A stretch of 64,000 bases of DNA from Pseudomonas sp. ZH-FAD (GTDB lineage: Bacteria > Pseudomonadota > Gammaproteobacteria > Pseudomonadales > Pseudomonadaceae). The notes below the pieces were generated by a model. It was not told the origin of the DNA, did not search any database, and worked only from the letters and a program-made list of their open reading frames with translations. The DNA is taken from contig NZ_PGLR01000006.1 of assembly GCF_002803095.1 (NCBI RefSeq), positions 1-64,000 of the forward strand. The letters run 5' to 3'. Both the position numbers and the translations under genes were made by a program. The stretch's first letter is position 1, and every line of letters starts with the position of its first letter. Below, piece after piece: positions 1 through 8,430 of the stretch.

Positions 1-91
1 CGCGCAAGCGCTTCAATTGGAAATGCCCGATTGAGGTCATGACAGAAGTAGTGGCGTTGCAGCATGATGCACCTGCTTCAATCCAGTAACC

Positions 92-595
92 GTGTTGCAC
101 TCAGCTTCTGCAACCGCCGTATTTCTACGAAAAGAATTAATTCGAATTGGCGATGAAAATCAATTTCTTGAGCTTCTCTGGGGAACTCCTGACCACGAGA
201 GACTAATAAGCTGTTTCAGACACATTGCACATGGAATACACCGGCATCACTTCGGCAAAAATTTCAATGGGATCATAAAGCCATATCTCGGCTTCCTCCA
301 TACAAACGAGAAAAACCCCAAAACATTTAAGGCTTTCCTTAAAGAGAAGGCCCGCCTTGAGCTAGCCGACAAACCAAAATACGGCGACAACCCGAAAGTA
401 TTCTATTATCAATTTACAGACACTGACGAATTCGGGCTTTACCTTGGTCGGTTTTGCTTCTATCAAAATGTCGATGTTTATATTTCTTACCAACCTACAG
501 AAGCAAAAGCACCCTACCATCTCGGTTTTGAACTCATGAACTCAGGAATAAAAACCATCTTCAAGCTCGGCGACAAAGAGTTCGAGTTCAACTAA
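92..595 (+). CDS. Integron cassette protein of unknown function
   Basis: I do not recognise this 167-residue protein. It is soluble-looking, with no signal peptide or membrane segment, and is rich in aromatic and charged residues (for example HRHHFGKNFNG near residue 50 and KVFYYQFTDTDEFGLY near residue 105). The gene is visibly richer in A+T than the rest of the window, which fits a captured cassette. It ends one base before an attC site and runs in the orientation expected for an integron cassette. The start is weak: GTG at 92 is the only standard choice besides the TTG right after it, no clear ribosome binding site precedes it, and an in-frame stop lies at 65-67. No attC was found in bases 1-91, so the 5' end of the cassette may have been rearranged. 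Confidence 0.6.
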   Translation: MLHSASATAVFLRKELIRIGDENQFLELLWGTPDHERLISCFRHIAHGIHRHHFGKNFNGIIKPYLGFLHTNEKNPKTFKAFLKEKARLELADKPKYGDNPKVFYYQFTDTDEFGLYLGRFCFYQNVDVYISYQPTEAKAPYHLGFELMNSGIKTIFKLGDKEFEFN

Positions 596-672
596 AGCTA
601 ACAAATGGTTCAAGTCGTTCGCTTCGCTCACTCGGGACGGGCTAAGGCCCGCCCCTTAACCAAACGTTAGAG
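596..672 (+). mobile_element. attC recombination site of integron cassette 1
   Basis: The 77-bp segment begins with the core AGCTAAC (RYYYAAC type) and ends with GTTAGAG (GTTRRRY type). An inner TTCAAG box follows the first core and TTAACC precedes the last. A central imperfect hairpin (GGGCTAAGGCCCGCCCC region) lies between. This is the standard folded attC layout, and it matches the second site at 1002-1077 over nearly its whole length. Confidence 0.88.
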
Positions 673-681
673 GCCACACCA

Positions 682-996
682 ATGTCCGGCACCTTGCACA
701 TCAGACTAATGTTCGAATGGGGCGGAGGTTCTTTGTGGTGTGGAAATGAAGCAGCACTAAAAGAATTTGATGTCGGACCAGTGGACGACAAATTACCCCT
801 AAGCAATGCAATGCTCGAACGATTAAATGCATTATCGCAGTGGCACGACACCGCCTTAAATTGGGAATATCCACCCGACCCAGGCCCTTGGAGTCCCGAT
901 GAATACGAAAAATTCGAGGCAGAAGCACTCGCTTTTTTATCGGATCTTCAAGCAGAGCTTGGCCCTGATTTTGAGGTTGTTTATGAACCGAACTAA
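682..996 (+). CDS. Integron cassette protein of unknown function
   Basis: This is a 104-residue acidic protein with no family I can name. It has no signal peptide or transmembrane helix. Visible features are LMFEWGGGSLWCGN near residue 9 and a proline/aromatic run WEYPPDPGPWSPDEYEKF in the second half. The ATG at 682 is preceded by AGAGG at 669-673, so the 3' end of the upstream attC supplies the ribosome binding site. The gene lies between two attC sites with its stop 5 bp before the second, which makes it a compact one-gene cassette. Expression would depend on an upstream cassette promoter or Pc outside the window. Confidence 0.72.
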   Translation: MSGTLHIRLMFEWGGGSLWCGNEAALKEFDVGPVDDKLPLSNAMLERLNALSQWHDTALNWEYPPDPGPWSPDEYEKFEAEALAFLSDLQAELGPDFEVVYEPN

Positions 997-1001
997 GTTG
1001 C

Positions 1002-1077
1002 CTCTAACTAGTGGTTCAAACCGCTCGCTTCGCTCGCTGGGACGGGCTAAAGCCCGCCCCTTAATCAAACGTTCGGT
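1002..1077 (+). mobile_element. attC recombination site of integron cassette 2
   Basis: This 76-bp site runs from CTCTAAC to GTTCGGT. It shares with the site at 596-672 the GTGGTTCAA/ATGGTTCAA segment, the TCGCTTCGCTC arm, the GACGGGCTAAxGCCCGCCCC hairpin and the TCAAACGTT end. The terminal core GTTCGGT departs from GTTRRRY by one base, as expected at the distal end of an array. No further attC was seen to its right, so the array appears to stop here. Confidence 0.85.
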
Positions 1078-1225
1078 AATCAAATGGATATCGAGCAAGT
1101 AGCCCGGACAACCACTCCCAGCGGTGGATGAAAAAAGCGTCATCCACCCTACGGTAAACCGTGGCGTAGGGTGGACAACGCGAGGCTTGTCCACCATGGC
1201 TGGGGTTTACGTTGCTCTACCCATC

Positions 1226-2646
1226 CTAAGTGGGGAGCATCAGACTCACTTCCACCCCACCTTCGACATTACCGATCTGCAACTCACCACCATGCAGCTC
1301 GGCCACCTCCTGCACGAAGTTCAGGCCCAGGCCGGTGCTCTTGCGGCCGCCGTTGGGACGGGCCAGGGAGTAGAAGCGTTCGGTCAGGCGCGCCAGGGCG
1401 TAGTCGGGGATGGCTTCGCCCTGGTTGAACAGACGCAGCGTCACGCGCTCGTCCTGGCGTTCGGCGGCGATGCGGATGCGCCCGCCAGGCGGGGTGAAGT
1501 CCAGGGCGTTGTCCAGCAGATTGGCCAGTGCCTGGCGCAGCAGGAAGCGCTCGCCGCGCAGGCTGAGGCCGGTCGGTATTGCCTGATCAATCTGCAGATG
1601 GGCAGCGGTGATACGCGCCTGCTGCGCTTGCAGCAATTCGTCCACCAGTGGCGCCAGCGGCACTGTCACGCGTTCTTCCAGGCCCTGGCGCTGCTCCACC
1701 TGCGCCAGGTGCAGCAGGCGTTCGATCAGGTTCTGCAGGCGTGCGCCTTCCTGCTGGATATTGCCCACGAAGTGCTGGCGCTGCTCGACCGGCATATCAC
1801 CTTCGAGCAGTTCGGCGGCGCCGCGGATGGCGGCCAGCGGGCTTTTCAGTTAGTGGGTCACGGGTGTGCACGTAGCGCTCGACGTAGGCCTTACCCTCCA
1901 GCTCGGTGCGCATGCGCTCCACCGCCTTGGCCAGTTGCCCCAGTTCGCCGCCGCGCACAGTGGGCATCTCGGCGCGTTGGCCCTCGCTGACCGCCTGGGC
2001 GTAGCGAGTGAGCTTGCCCAGCGCGGCGCTGAGCCACCAGGACAGCCCCGCGCCAATCAACAGGCCAAGGCCGATCAACCCGGCACCGAGCCAGCTCAGG
2101 CGCGTTTGCGAGCGCTCGATATAGGGCTGCAGGGTGCGGTTGGGTTTGGCCACCGAGACCACGCCAATGATCTGCTCGCCATCCCTGATAGGTGCGGCGA
2201 CATACATCACCGAAGAGTCGGGATCGTCCGGGTCTTCGCGGGTCGAGCGGGCGCCGTACTGGCCGCGCAGGGTCAGCAGCACATCGTTCCAGCGCGAATA
2301 ATCCTGGCCGACCGCCAGGCCAGTGGAGTCGAGCAGGACGATGCCCTGGGCGTCGGTGACGTAGATGCGGTGGTTGACCTCGGCCTTGGTCAGCCCCCAG
2401 ATGCTGGCCTGGGCTGGCGCCGGCCATAGGCCTCCAGTGCGTCGTTCAGGCGGCCCTCGCCGAGGGTGCCGGCCTTGACCTCGTCACGCAGGATCTCGGC
2501 CAGCAGGTTGGCGGTGTCGACCAGCGCCTCCTCGGTGCTCTGGCGTACACCGGGCGAATCTCGTCCATCACCGTGCTCAGCACGAACCAGCCGGCCAGGC
2601 CGACGAAGAGGAAGTAGACGAGGACGATGCGTACGCCAAGTGGCAT
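1226..2646 (-). pseudogene. creC: Sensor histidine kinase CreC, inactivated
   Basis: Read across three frames this is a CreC-type membrane histidine kinase. It has an N-terminal membrane helix (MPLGVRIVLVYFLFVGLAGW), a periplasmic sensor part (IYVTDAQGIVLLDSTG, LTLRGQYGARS), a second helix, HAMP, the H-box and a C-terminal ATPase domain (STGLGLNFVQEVAELHGG) ending at 1226. At least four lesions break it: a base missing near 2550, a base missing near 2412, an extra base near 1861, and a TAA at 1850-1852 where the H-box glutamate after the phosphoacceptor histidine should be. The start overlaps the creB end region. creD, the usual third gene, is absent; the integron end lies there instead. The call rests on similarity across the frames and on the creB neighbour. 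Confidence 0.85.
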
Positions 2647-2649
2647 GAC

Positions 2650-3331
2650 TCAGGCCCCCCGCTTCGAAACTGTAGCCCAGGCCGCGATGCATCTGGATCG
2701 CCTCTTCGCGCGGGGCGATGGCGCGCAGTTTGGCGCGCACACTCTTGATATGGCTGTCGATGTTGCGCTCGTAGCCGGCCTCACTGGCCACGCCGAGGGC
2801 ATCGAGCAATTGCTCGCGCGCATAGACCCGGCGTGGCTGGCCGAGCAGCGTGCGCAGCAGGCGAAATTCGTGGCGGGTCAGGCTCAGGGCCTGGCCATGG
2901 TAGTGAATGCGAAAGGCGGCATCATCGATCTGAAAGGTTCTCGGCGCGCTGGCTGCTGGTGCTTCACGCGGCGCCACGCGTTTGAGGATGGCCTTGACCC
3001 TGGCGGCGACCTCACGCGGGCTGAAGGGTTTGACCACGTAGTCGTCGGCGCCGATTTCCAGACCCACCACGCGGTCGATCTCCTCGCTGCGCGCGGTGAG
3101 GAAGATCACCGGTAGTTCGGAGAAGAGACGCAGGCGCTTGCACACTTCGAAGCCGCTGATATCGGGCAGGCCGACGTCGAGAATGGCCTGGTCGAAGGCG
3201 CCATTTTCCAGCAGCGTCAGCGCCTCGCCGCCCAGGCTCGACCAGTGCGTGACGAAGCCTTCAGCCTGCAGGGCATAGACCAGCGTATCGGCAATCGCGG
3301 CTTAGTCTTCGACTACGAGTATCTGCGGCAT
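2650..3331 (-). pseudogene. creB: Response regulator CreB, inactivated
   Basis: This is an OmpR/PhoB-family response regulator. The receiver domain carries ILDVGLPDISGFEVC and the VVKPFSP lysine, and the winged-helix output domain carries LTRHEFRLLRTLL. The gene starts with ATG at 3331 (MPQILVVED), but codon 10 is TAA (plus-strand tta at 3302-3304) where an acidic-pocket or neighbouring glutamate is expected, leaving only nine residues. A second lesion, an extra G in a run of six near 2653-2658, shifts the frame just before the natural stop at 2650-2652 and reads into creC. CreBC controls carbon-source and, in Pseudomonas, beta-lactam/peptidoglycan stress responses; here it cannot be made from the normal start. 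Confidence 0.88.
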
Positions 3332-3436
3332 CGGGCGTCCTGCACCTGTTGGGCAACAGCGGCAGGCTGCCGGGGGCCGGATCATGCGTCAAGCGGGCGA
3401 TAGCGTAGGACTGGGGCAGCCCGTCAGGGGTGGTTG

Positions 3437-3552
3437 GCGGGTTGCACCCGCCCTACGCGACAAGCGCCTCCCACAAGGTTTCCGCTCGCCCGTAGCCCGG
3501 ATGGAATCCGGGGGAATGAACGGCACAACTTCCCGGATTGCAGCCGGGCTAC
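3437..3552. repeat. Two intergenic hairpin repeats
   Basis: A short hairpin GGCGGGTTGCACCCGCC at 3437-3453 is followed by a larger inverted repeat at 3492-3552. The larger one opens with GTAGCCCGGATGGAATCCGG and closes with CCGGATTGCAGCCGGGCTAC. The same two repeat types recur at 10532, 12865, 27892 and (as a half copy) 40246, so they are dispersed REP-like elements of this genome. This one may also stop transcription heading toward creB. Confidence 0.75.
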
Positions 3553-3556
3553 GCGC

Positions 3557-3997
3557 TCAGGGAATCTCGCCGCGGATGTACTGCTCCAGCTGACGGATCA
3601 GGTCGGCCTGTTCGGCAATGGTTTCCTTGACCAGGTCACCGATGGACAGCAGGCCGATCAGTTCGCCTTCGGCCAGCACCGGCAGGTGACGCAGGCGGCG
3701 CTCGGTCATCAGCTCCATGCAGTACTGCACGCTGTCACGCGGGCCGACGCTGATGACGTCGCTGGTCATGATTTCACTGATCTTGGTGTTGAGCAGCGAA
3801 CGCTCGGCCAGTGCTACCTTGCGCACGTAGTCACGCTCGCTGACGATGCCTACCAGGCGCCCGCCGGAGAGCACCACCAGTGCCCCGACACCCTTTTCGG
3901 CCAGCACACGCAAACCGTCGAGCAGGGAATCCTCACGGTCGACGCTGTAAACGTAGGCATGGGCTTTATTGCGAAGAACTTCTGCGGCGGTTTTCAT
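3557..3997 (-). CDS. CBS-domain protein
   Basis: This 146-residue cytoplasmic protein consists almost entirely of a tandem CBS pair: repeat one about residues 10-65 (LVVLSGGRLVGIVSERDYV) and repeat two about 75-130 (MTSDVISVGPRDSVQYCMEL, LIGLLSIGDLV). A short C-terminal helix follows. Such stand-alone Bateman modules bind adenosyl nucleotides and regulate a partner, but nothing here identifies the partner. It is single-gene, transcribed toward the creB region, with GGAGTCGCCAGC upstream of the ATG as ribosome binding region. The function beyond ligand binding is unknown. Confidence 0.88.
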   Translation of the reverse strand: MKTAAEVLRNKAHAYVYSVDREDSLLDGLRVLAEKGVGALVVLSGGRLVGIVSERDYVRKVALAERSLLNTKISEIMTSDVISVGPRDSVQYCMELMTERRLRHLPVLAEGELIGLLSIGDLVKETIAEQADLIRQLEQYIRGEIP

Positions 3998-4055
3998 GCT
4001 GGCGACTCCTTTTGTTGTTATCCGTTTTTAGCAGAGTTGGCCGCCGCGGTCAGCC

Positions 4056-6086
4056 TCACTCGAGGCTGAATCGTCCAGTATTCTGCGCCAGCCCTTCGCT
4101 GCCTCGGCGTAGTTGCTCGGCGGCGCTGCTCACAGCCTGGGCGCCGTCGAGCAGTTGTCCGGCGGCCTGATCGACCTGCTGGATATTGCCACTGACCTCA
4201 TCGGCGGTGGCCGCCTGCTGCTCGGCAGCCGTGGCGATCTGCGCCAGGCGGTCGCTGACGCGCTGCACCGAGTCGACGATGTTCTGCAGTTCATCACCCA
4301 TGGCCAGCACGCTGCCGATATCGCCGTCGGCCTGGCTGCAGGCTTCTTCCATCAGGGTGACCGACTGACCAACCACGCGCTGCAGGTTGTCCACGGTCTG
4401 GGCGATTTCCTGGGTCGAGTCCTGGGTGCGTTTGGACAGCGAGCGCACTTCGTCGGCAACCACGGCAAAGCCTCGACCGGCCTCGCCGGCGCGCGCCGCC
4501 TCGATGGCGGCATTGAGTGCCAGCAGGTTGGTCTGCTCGGCAATGCCCTTGATCACCTCGACCACGCGGTTGATCTGCTGGGTCTGATCACGCAGTTGCT
4601 GCAACGCAGCGGCGCTGTCGCCGAGACGGCTGCTGAGGTGGCGCATGCTGGCGCTGGTGCGCTCACTGCGCTGGTTGCTGCTCAACGCCACCTCGCGGGT
4701 CTGCTGCGCTTCCACCGCTGCCTGCTCGCAGCTTTGCGCCACGCTCTGCGCGGTGGCGGCCATCTGCGTCGCGGCGGTGGCGATCTGGCTCATCTGCGCC
4801 TGCTGCTGTTCGACGGCGTCCAGGGCGTCACGCGCCTGGCCACCGAGCAGTTGCACCGTGCTGTCCAGTTGCTGGCTTTCGCGGTTGACGCCCTGTAGCG
4901 AGTCGCGCATCTGCTCGACCGCAGTATTCAGCGCCTGGGCGATGGCGGCCAGGTCATCACGGCCGCTGACCTCCATGCGCACGCGCAGGTCGCCGTCACG
5001 CAGACCACGCGCGGCTTCGATGATGTTGCTGGTGCTGATGCGGATCGAGGCGTTCAGGCATATCAGTACGTACATCGCCAGCAGGGTGAGCGCGATGAAG
5101 GCGCCGATCACTTGGACCATCGAGTGCAGCGCCTGCTGCCGGTAATAACCGAGGCTGGCGCTGAACTGCTGATAGAGTGCTTGCTGCAGACCCTGCAACT
5201 GGCTCTCCAGCGCCTCGACACGCTGTACGAACTGCTCGGGCGTGAGTGCCATGGGGCTGGCTTCGAACATGTCGCGGTCGATCTGGGAGAGGAAGTCGTC
5301 GAATGCCTTGAGCGAGGCATCGAAGGGCGCGCTCAGTTGGCGCATGGCCTGCGGCGCCTCGCGTGACAGGGTGATCTGCGCCTTGACCAGTTGCGCCCGT
5401 TGCTCGTCCAGGCTACGGCGCAGGTCGCGGATCAGCACCCGGCTCTGCAGGGTGAAATGCTGCGAGACCACGGCGCCATGACCCTGAGCGGCGAAGGTGC
5501 CGAGCTGCTCGAGCAGACGCGGCATGATGTAGGTGATCTGCTCCATCATCAGGTAGGTGTCGAGGCGCGGATCGAGAATCAGGGTGCTGTCGGTCGCCAC
5601 CTGCTCACGCAGGGCGATCAGCGACAGCAGTGCCTTCTGGTAACGCTCCAGCGCGTCGGGCAGGGCCACCTTGGTCAGCCCTGCAGCTCGCAAGCCGTCA
5701 CGCTCGCCCTGCAGGGCCTGGAAATGCTGGCGCGCCTGATCGCTGATCAGGTCGCTCTGCAGCGGCTCGGCGGCCTGCTGCAAAGCCTCGTCGAGCCTGG
5801 CCTCGCGCTGCTGCAGCAGCCCCTGCGCGGCATTCTCGGTGCCTTTCCAACGCGCCAGCAGGGTGCGCTGGGCAATCAGCTCATGCTGCACCTGCGCCAT
5901 GCGCTCCAGCGCTTGCGCACCTTCCACCTCGAAGTCCACGGACTGCAGACGCGACAAGTAGTCACTGCTGATGACCCACAACGCGTATCCGAGCGGAAGC
6001 GCGAACAACAGGAACACCAACTGAAACTTGTGGGCAAAACTGAAACGCTGCAGCAGCCGTACACCCGGCTTGAGTACTCCCGTCAT
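4056..6086 (-). CDS. Methyl-accepting chemotaxis protein with helical ligand-binding domain
   Basis: This is a 676-residue transmembrane chemoreceptor. A first membrane helix lies near residues 20-38, a long all-helical periplasmic domain spans about 40-330 ([20 protein letters not shown] marks its middle), and a second helix sits near 335-355. HAMP and the methyl-accepting signalling domain follow, with the highly conserved tip [19 protein letters not shown] near 545. The periplasmic part looks like a large helical bundle rather than a CACHE fold; a helical bimodular (HBM) domain is possible. The protein ends in GRFSLE, with no CheR-binding pentapeptide. It would pass signals to CheA/CheW; the ligand cannot be told from sequence. 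It is monocistronic, 58 bp from the CBS gene. Confidence 0.92.
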   Translation of the reverse strand: MTGVLKPGVRLLQRFSFAHKFQLVFLLFALPLGYALWVISSDYLSRLQSVDFEVEGAQALERMAQVQHELIAQRTLLARWKGTENAAQGLLQQREARLDEALQQAAEPLQSDLISDQARQHFQALQGERDGLRAAGLTKVALPDALERYQKALLSLIALREQVATDSTLILDPRLDTYLMMEQITYIMPRLLEQLGTFAAQGHGAVVSQHFTLQSRVLIRDLRRSLDEQRAQLVKAQITLSREAPQAMRQLSAPFDASLKAFDDFLSQIDRDMFEASPMALTPEQFVQRVEALESQLQGLQQALYQQFSASLGYYRQQALHSMVQVIGAFIALTLLAMYVLICLNASIRISTSNIIEAARGLRDGDLRVRMEVSGRDDLAAIAQALNTAVEQMRDSLQGVNRESQQLDSTVQLLGGQARDALDAVEQQQAQMSQIATAATQMAATAQSVAQSCEQAAVEAQQTREVALSSNQRSERTSASMRHLSSRLGDSAAALQQLRDQTQQINRVVEVIKGIAEQTNLLALNAAIEAARAGEAGRGFAVVADEVRSLSKRTQDSTQEIAQTVDNLQRVVGQSVTLMEEACSQADGDIGSVLAMGDELQNIVDSVQRVSDRLAQIATAAEQQAATADEVSGNIQQVDQAAGQLLDGAQAVSSAAEQLRRGSEGLAQNTGRFSLE

Positions 6087-6248
6087 AGCGACACCTCAAT
6101 GACCTAAAGGGCCTACAGGCCTGGCAAAGAATTGCATGTAGCAAAAAGCAGGCCCGGCGCCCCTTGGGGCAAGGAAGTCGATACTGGGCACTCTCGACGA
6201 GTGTAATGGCCAATGAGTATCAGCCTTTTCCGAAATGCGACAATTAAC

Positions 6249-6758
6249 TCAGCATTGGGGACGATCGCGGGTGTAGCGCTCGGCCGGGTCCACTGCTGCA
6301 CCAAGATCGCGCATGGCGCTGGCACCGATCAGCAGCGGATAGCTGAAGGTGCTGCGATCCGTCAGGTTGACTTCGATGGTGCGTTCCTCTTCGCCCAGGC
6401 AGATCGGCATCTCGATCACCGGACGCTGCGAGTAGGCGACTTCCTTGATTTCGGCGTCACTCTCTTCAGCGCGCTTCTTGATCTCGGCGATGCGCACCAG
6501 CGGGTGTTCGTAAACCGTATCCTCGGCACCATCGACGGCCAGGCGGAAACGTACCCAGTCTTCGCCGTCGCGCTTGAAGGGTTCGATGTCCTTGGCCGAT
6601 AGCGAGGCGGTCATCGCGCCGGTGTCCATCTTGGCCTTGAGGGTCTGGCCCAGAGCAGGGAGCTTGATCAGTTCGTAGCGGCCGTAAAGGTCCGGTTGTT
6701 CATCGGCCATGGTCGGCAGACTGATGGCAGCGGCCAGCAGGAGCAGAGCGTATTTCAA
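6249..6758 (-). CDS. Secreted retropepsin-like aspartic protease family protein
   Basis: The protein is about 169 residues, with a signal peptide (KYALLLLAAAISLPTMA, cleavage before DEQ). A domain of the ATP-dependent zinc protease / retropepsin-like group follows, with the catalytic-type motif KMDTGAMTASLSA near residue 38 and LLIGASAMRDLG near the C-terminus. The start is inferred to be TTG at 6758, because AGAGGA lies just upstream and the signal peptide begins there; the longer open frame to 6848 has no comparable start. Relatives sit in the periplasm and some are tied to glutamate ligases, but there is no such neighbour here. The family is secure from the DTGA motif; the protease activity is inferred. 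Confidence 0.78.
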   Translation of the reverse strand: MKYALLLLAAAISLPTMADEQPDLYGRYELIKLPALGQTLKAKMDTGAMTASLSAKDIEPFKRDGEDWVRFRLAVDGAEDTVYEHPLVRIAEIKKRAEESDAEIKEVAYSQRPVIEMPICLGEEERTIEVNLTDRSTFSYPLLIGASAMRDLGAAVDPAERYTRDRPQC

Positions 6759-6901
6759 GGTCAGGTCCTCTCGTTTGCGGTAACCGAACCTACGACTGCC
6801 ATGCGCCTGCCGCGTTCCGCCAGAAGCGTTACAACATGCTGCGTGCAAGGGCTATTTTCTAACCTGAGGTTTCCGCACGCCGTCAGGGAGACACTGAAAA
6901 A

Positions 6902-6975
6902 ATCGTCATGCCCGCGCAAGCGGGTATTCAGAACCTGCGAAGCATCTGGGCTCACGCCTTCGCGGGAGTGACGAT
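6902..6975. repeat. Intergenic inverted repeat
   Basis: ATCGTCATGCCCGCG at 6902-6916 pairs with CGCGGGAGTGACGAT at 6961-6975 with two mismatches, framing a 74-bp element. It resembles the widespread GTCATTCCCGCG palindromic intergenic repeats. It lies between two same-strand genes and may separate them transcriptionally. Confidence 0.6.
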
Positions 6976-6997
6976 AGATGGCTTTTGCAGAACAGAC

Positions 6998-8236
6998 TCA
7001 GCGGCCGCGCCCCTCCAGATCCATCCCACTCCACAACTCGTCGAGCCGCTCGAACCCCCACTCCTCGGCAGACTCACGCCCGACGATGCGGTCCTGATCG
7101 GTAATCTTGCTCAGATCGACGACACTCTGCGGCAACGGCAAACGTGACTTGGCCGAGAAGAACACCTTGACCCTGGGCGCCAGCAGCGCCCTGGGATTCT
7201 GCTCCATGACTACCGCCAGGCGTCCACTCTGCAAACGCACCAGCGCGCCAACCGGGTAGATGCCGACGGTCTTGACGAAGGCCTGGAACACCAACTCGTC
7301 GAAATGCCCCTTCCACTCGGCCATCTTGCGGATCGACTCGGCCGGGTCCCAGCCCTGTTTGTAGGGACGGTTGGAGGTGATGGCATCGTACACGTCGCAG
7401 ACCGCGCCCATTTTCGCCATCAGGCTGATCTGCTCGCCCTGCAGGCGGTGTGGATAACCGCTGCCATCGACCTTCTCGTGGTGATGCAGGCACACATCGA
7501 GGACCAACGCACTGACCTGCTTGCTGGCGATCAGAATGCCGCCGCCCTCTTCCGGATGCTTGCGTACCTCGGCGAACTCGTTGTCGGTGAGTTTGCCGGG
7601 TTTGTCCAGCAACTCCTGCGGTACGGCCATCTTGCCGATATCGTGCAGCAAACCGGCCAGTCCGGCCTCGCGCACGGCCGCTTCGGGCAGGCCGAGCTGG
7701 CGAGCCAGGGCGATCATCAGCGCACACACCGCGACCGAGTGCATGTAGGTGTATTCATTGCTGTGCTTGAGTCGTGCCAGGCTGATCAAGGCATTGGGGT
7801 GGCGCATCACCGACTCGGAAATTTCCTCGACCAGCGATTCAGCCTGCTCGAACTGCAGCGCCTGGCCCATGCGCGCATCGCAGAACATGTCCATCACCGC
7901 CTGCTTGGAGCGCGCGCAGAGCTTCACGGCCTGCTCCAGCTCCTGCTCCATCGATAGCGCCTTGACCTTGGGCGGCTCGATAGCGGCCAGTAACCGCGCC
8001 TCGGCTTCGCACTCGACCTCGGCCTCTGTGGCGGCCTTCACGCCAACGGCGACATCGCTGCCCTTGCTGACATCGATCCACAACTCGGTGATCGCACTAT
8101 CGCGAATACGAGCGAGGTCTTTTTCAGAATTAAGGACGAACTTGGACTTCCAGAAGGGATGATCCATCCAGGAGCCGCAGAACTCTTGGATATACATGCC
8201 AATACGCAGATCGGCTACCGCAATGCGTTTCAACAT
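6998..8236 (-). CDS. HD-GYP domain cyclic-di-GMP phosphodiesterase
   Basis: The protein has 412 residues from the ATG at 8236 (MLKRIAVADLRIGMYI). The N-terminal DUF3391 segment is about residues 1-130. The HD-GYP domain then carries HSVAV near 165, the metal-binding LLHDIGK near 195, a histidine cluster CLHHHEK near 250 and DGSGYPH near 257. All metal ligands look intact, so hydrolysis of cyclic-di-GMP is expected. Longer starts are possible at 8245 (ATG) or 8299 (TTG with AAGGGGG too close), but the family usually begins at MLKRIAV. It probably influences motility or biofilm through c-di-GMP levels; no partner is adjacent. The gene is divergent from the acyltransferase. Confidence 0.88.
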   Translation of the reverse strand: MLKRIAVADLRIGMYIQEFCGSWMDHPFWKSKFVLNSEKDLARIRDSAITELWIDVSKGSDVAVGVKAATEAEVECEAEARLLAAIEPPKVKALSMEQELEQAVKLCARSKQAVMDMFCDARMGQALQFEQAESLVEEISESVMRHPNALISLARLKHSNEYTYMHSVAVCALMIALARQLGLPEAAVREAGLAGLLHDIGKMAVPQELLDKPGKLTDNEFAEVRKHPEEGGGILIASKQVSALVLDVCLHHHEKVDGSGYPHRLQGEQISLMAKMGAVCDVYDAITSNRPYKQGWDPAESIRKMAEWKGHFDELVFQAFVKTVGIYPVGALVRLQSGRLAVVMEQNPRALLAPRVKVFFSAKSRLPLPQSVVDLSKITDQDRIVGRESAEEWGFERLDELWSGMDLEGRGR

Positions 8237-8430
8237 CGAGAGCATCCAGAGCAAGTTGGCGGGAGGGTTCGAGCAGGCCACCTGAGAATCGTCGAACAAT
8301 CCCCCTTACATTCCACACCGATCAGCATCAAGGCTTCCGCGCCAAATAGCCATAGGCCACTATTCGCAATTTTGAGACAAATTCTTCAGGTGCTTATGAT
8401 GGCCTCCTTCGCGCCCGCCAAGGAGTTGAT

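Noticed and set aside
1226..2646. Separate small genes in the creC region (1226-1795, 1797-2282 and others)
   Set aside because: Each fragment is a consecutive piece of one CreC protein in a shifted frame, so they are parts of a single pseudogene and not independent genes.
6902..6975. Insertion sequence remnant
   Set aside because: It is only 74 bp with no coding content and matches a common palindromic intergenic repeat pattern.
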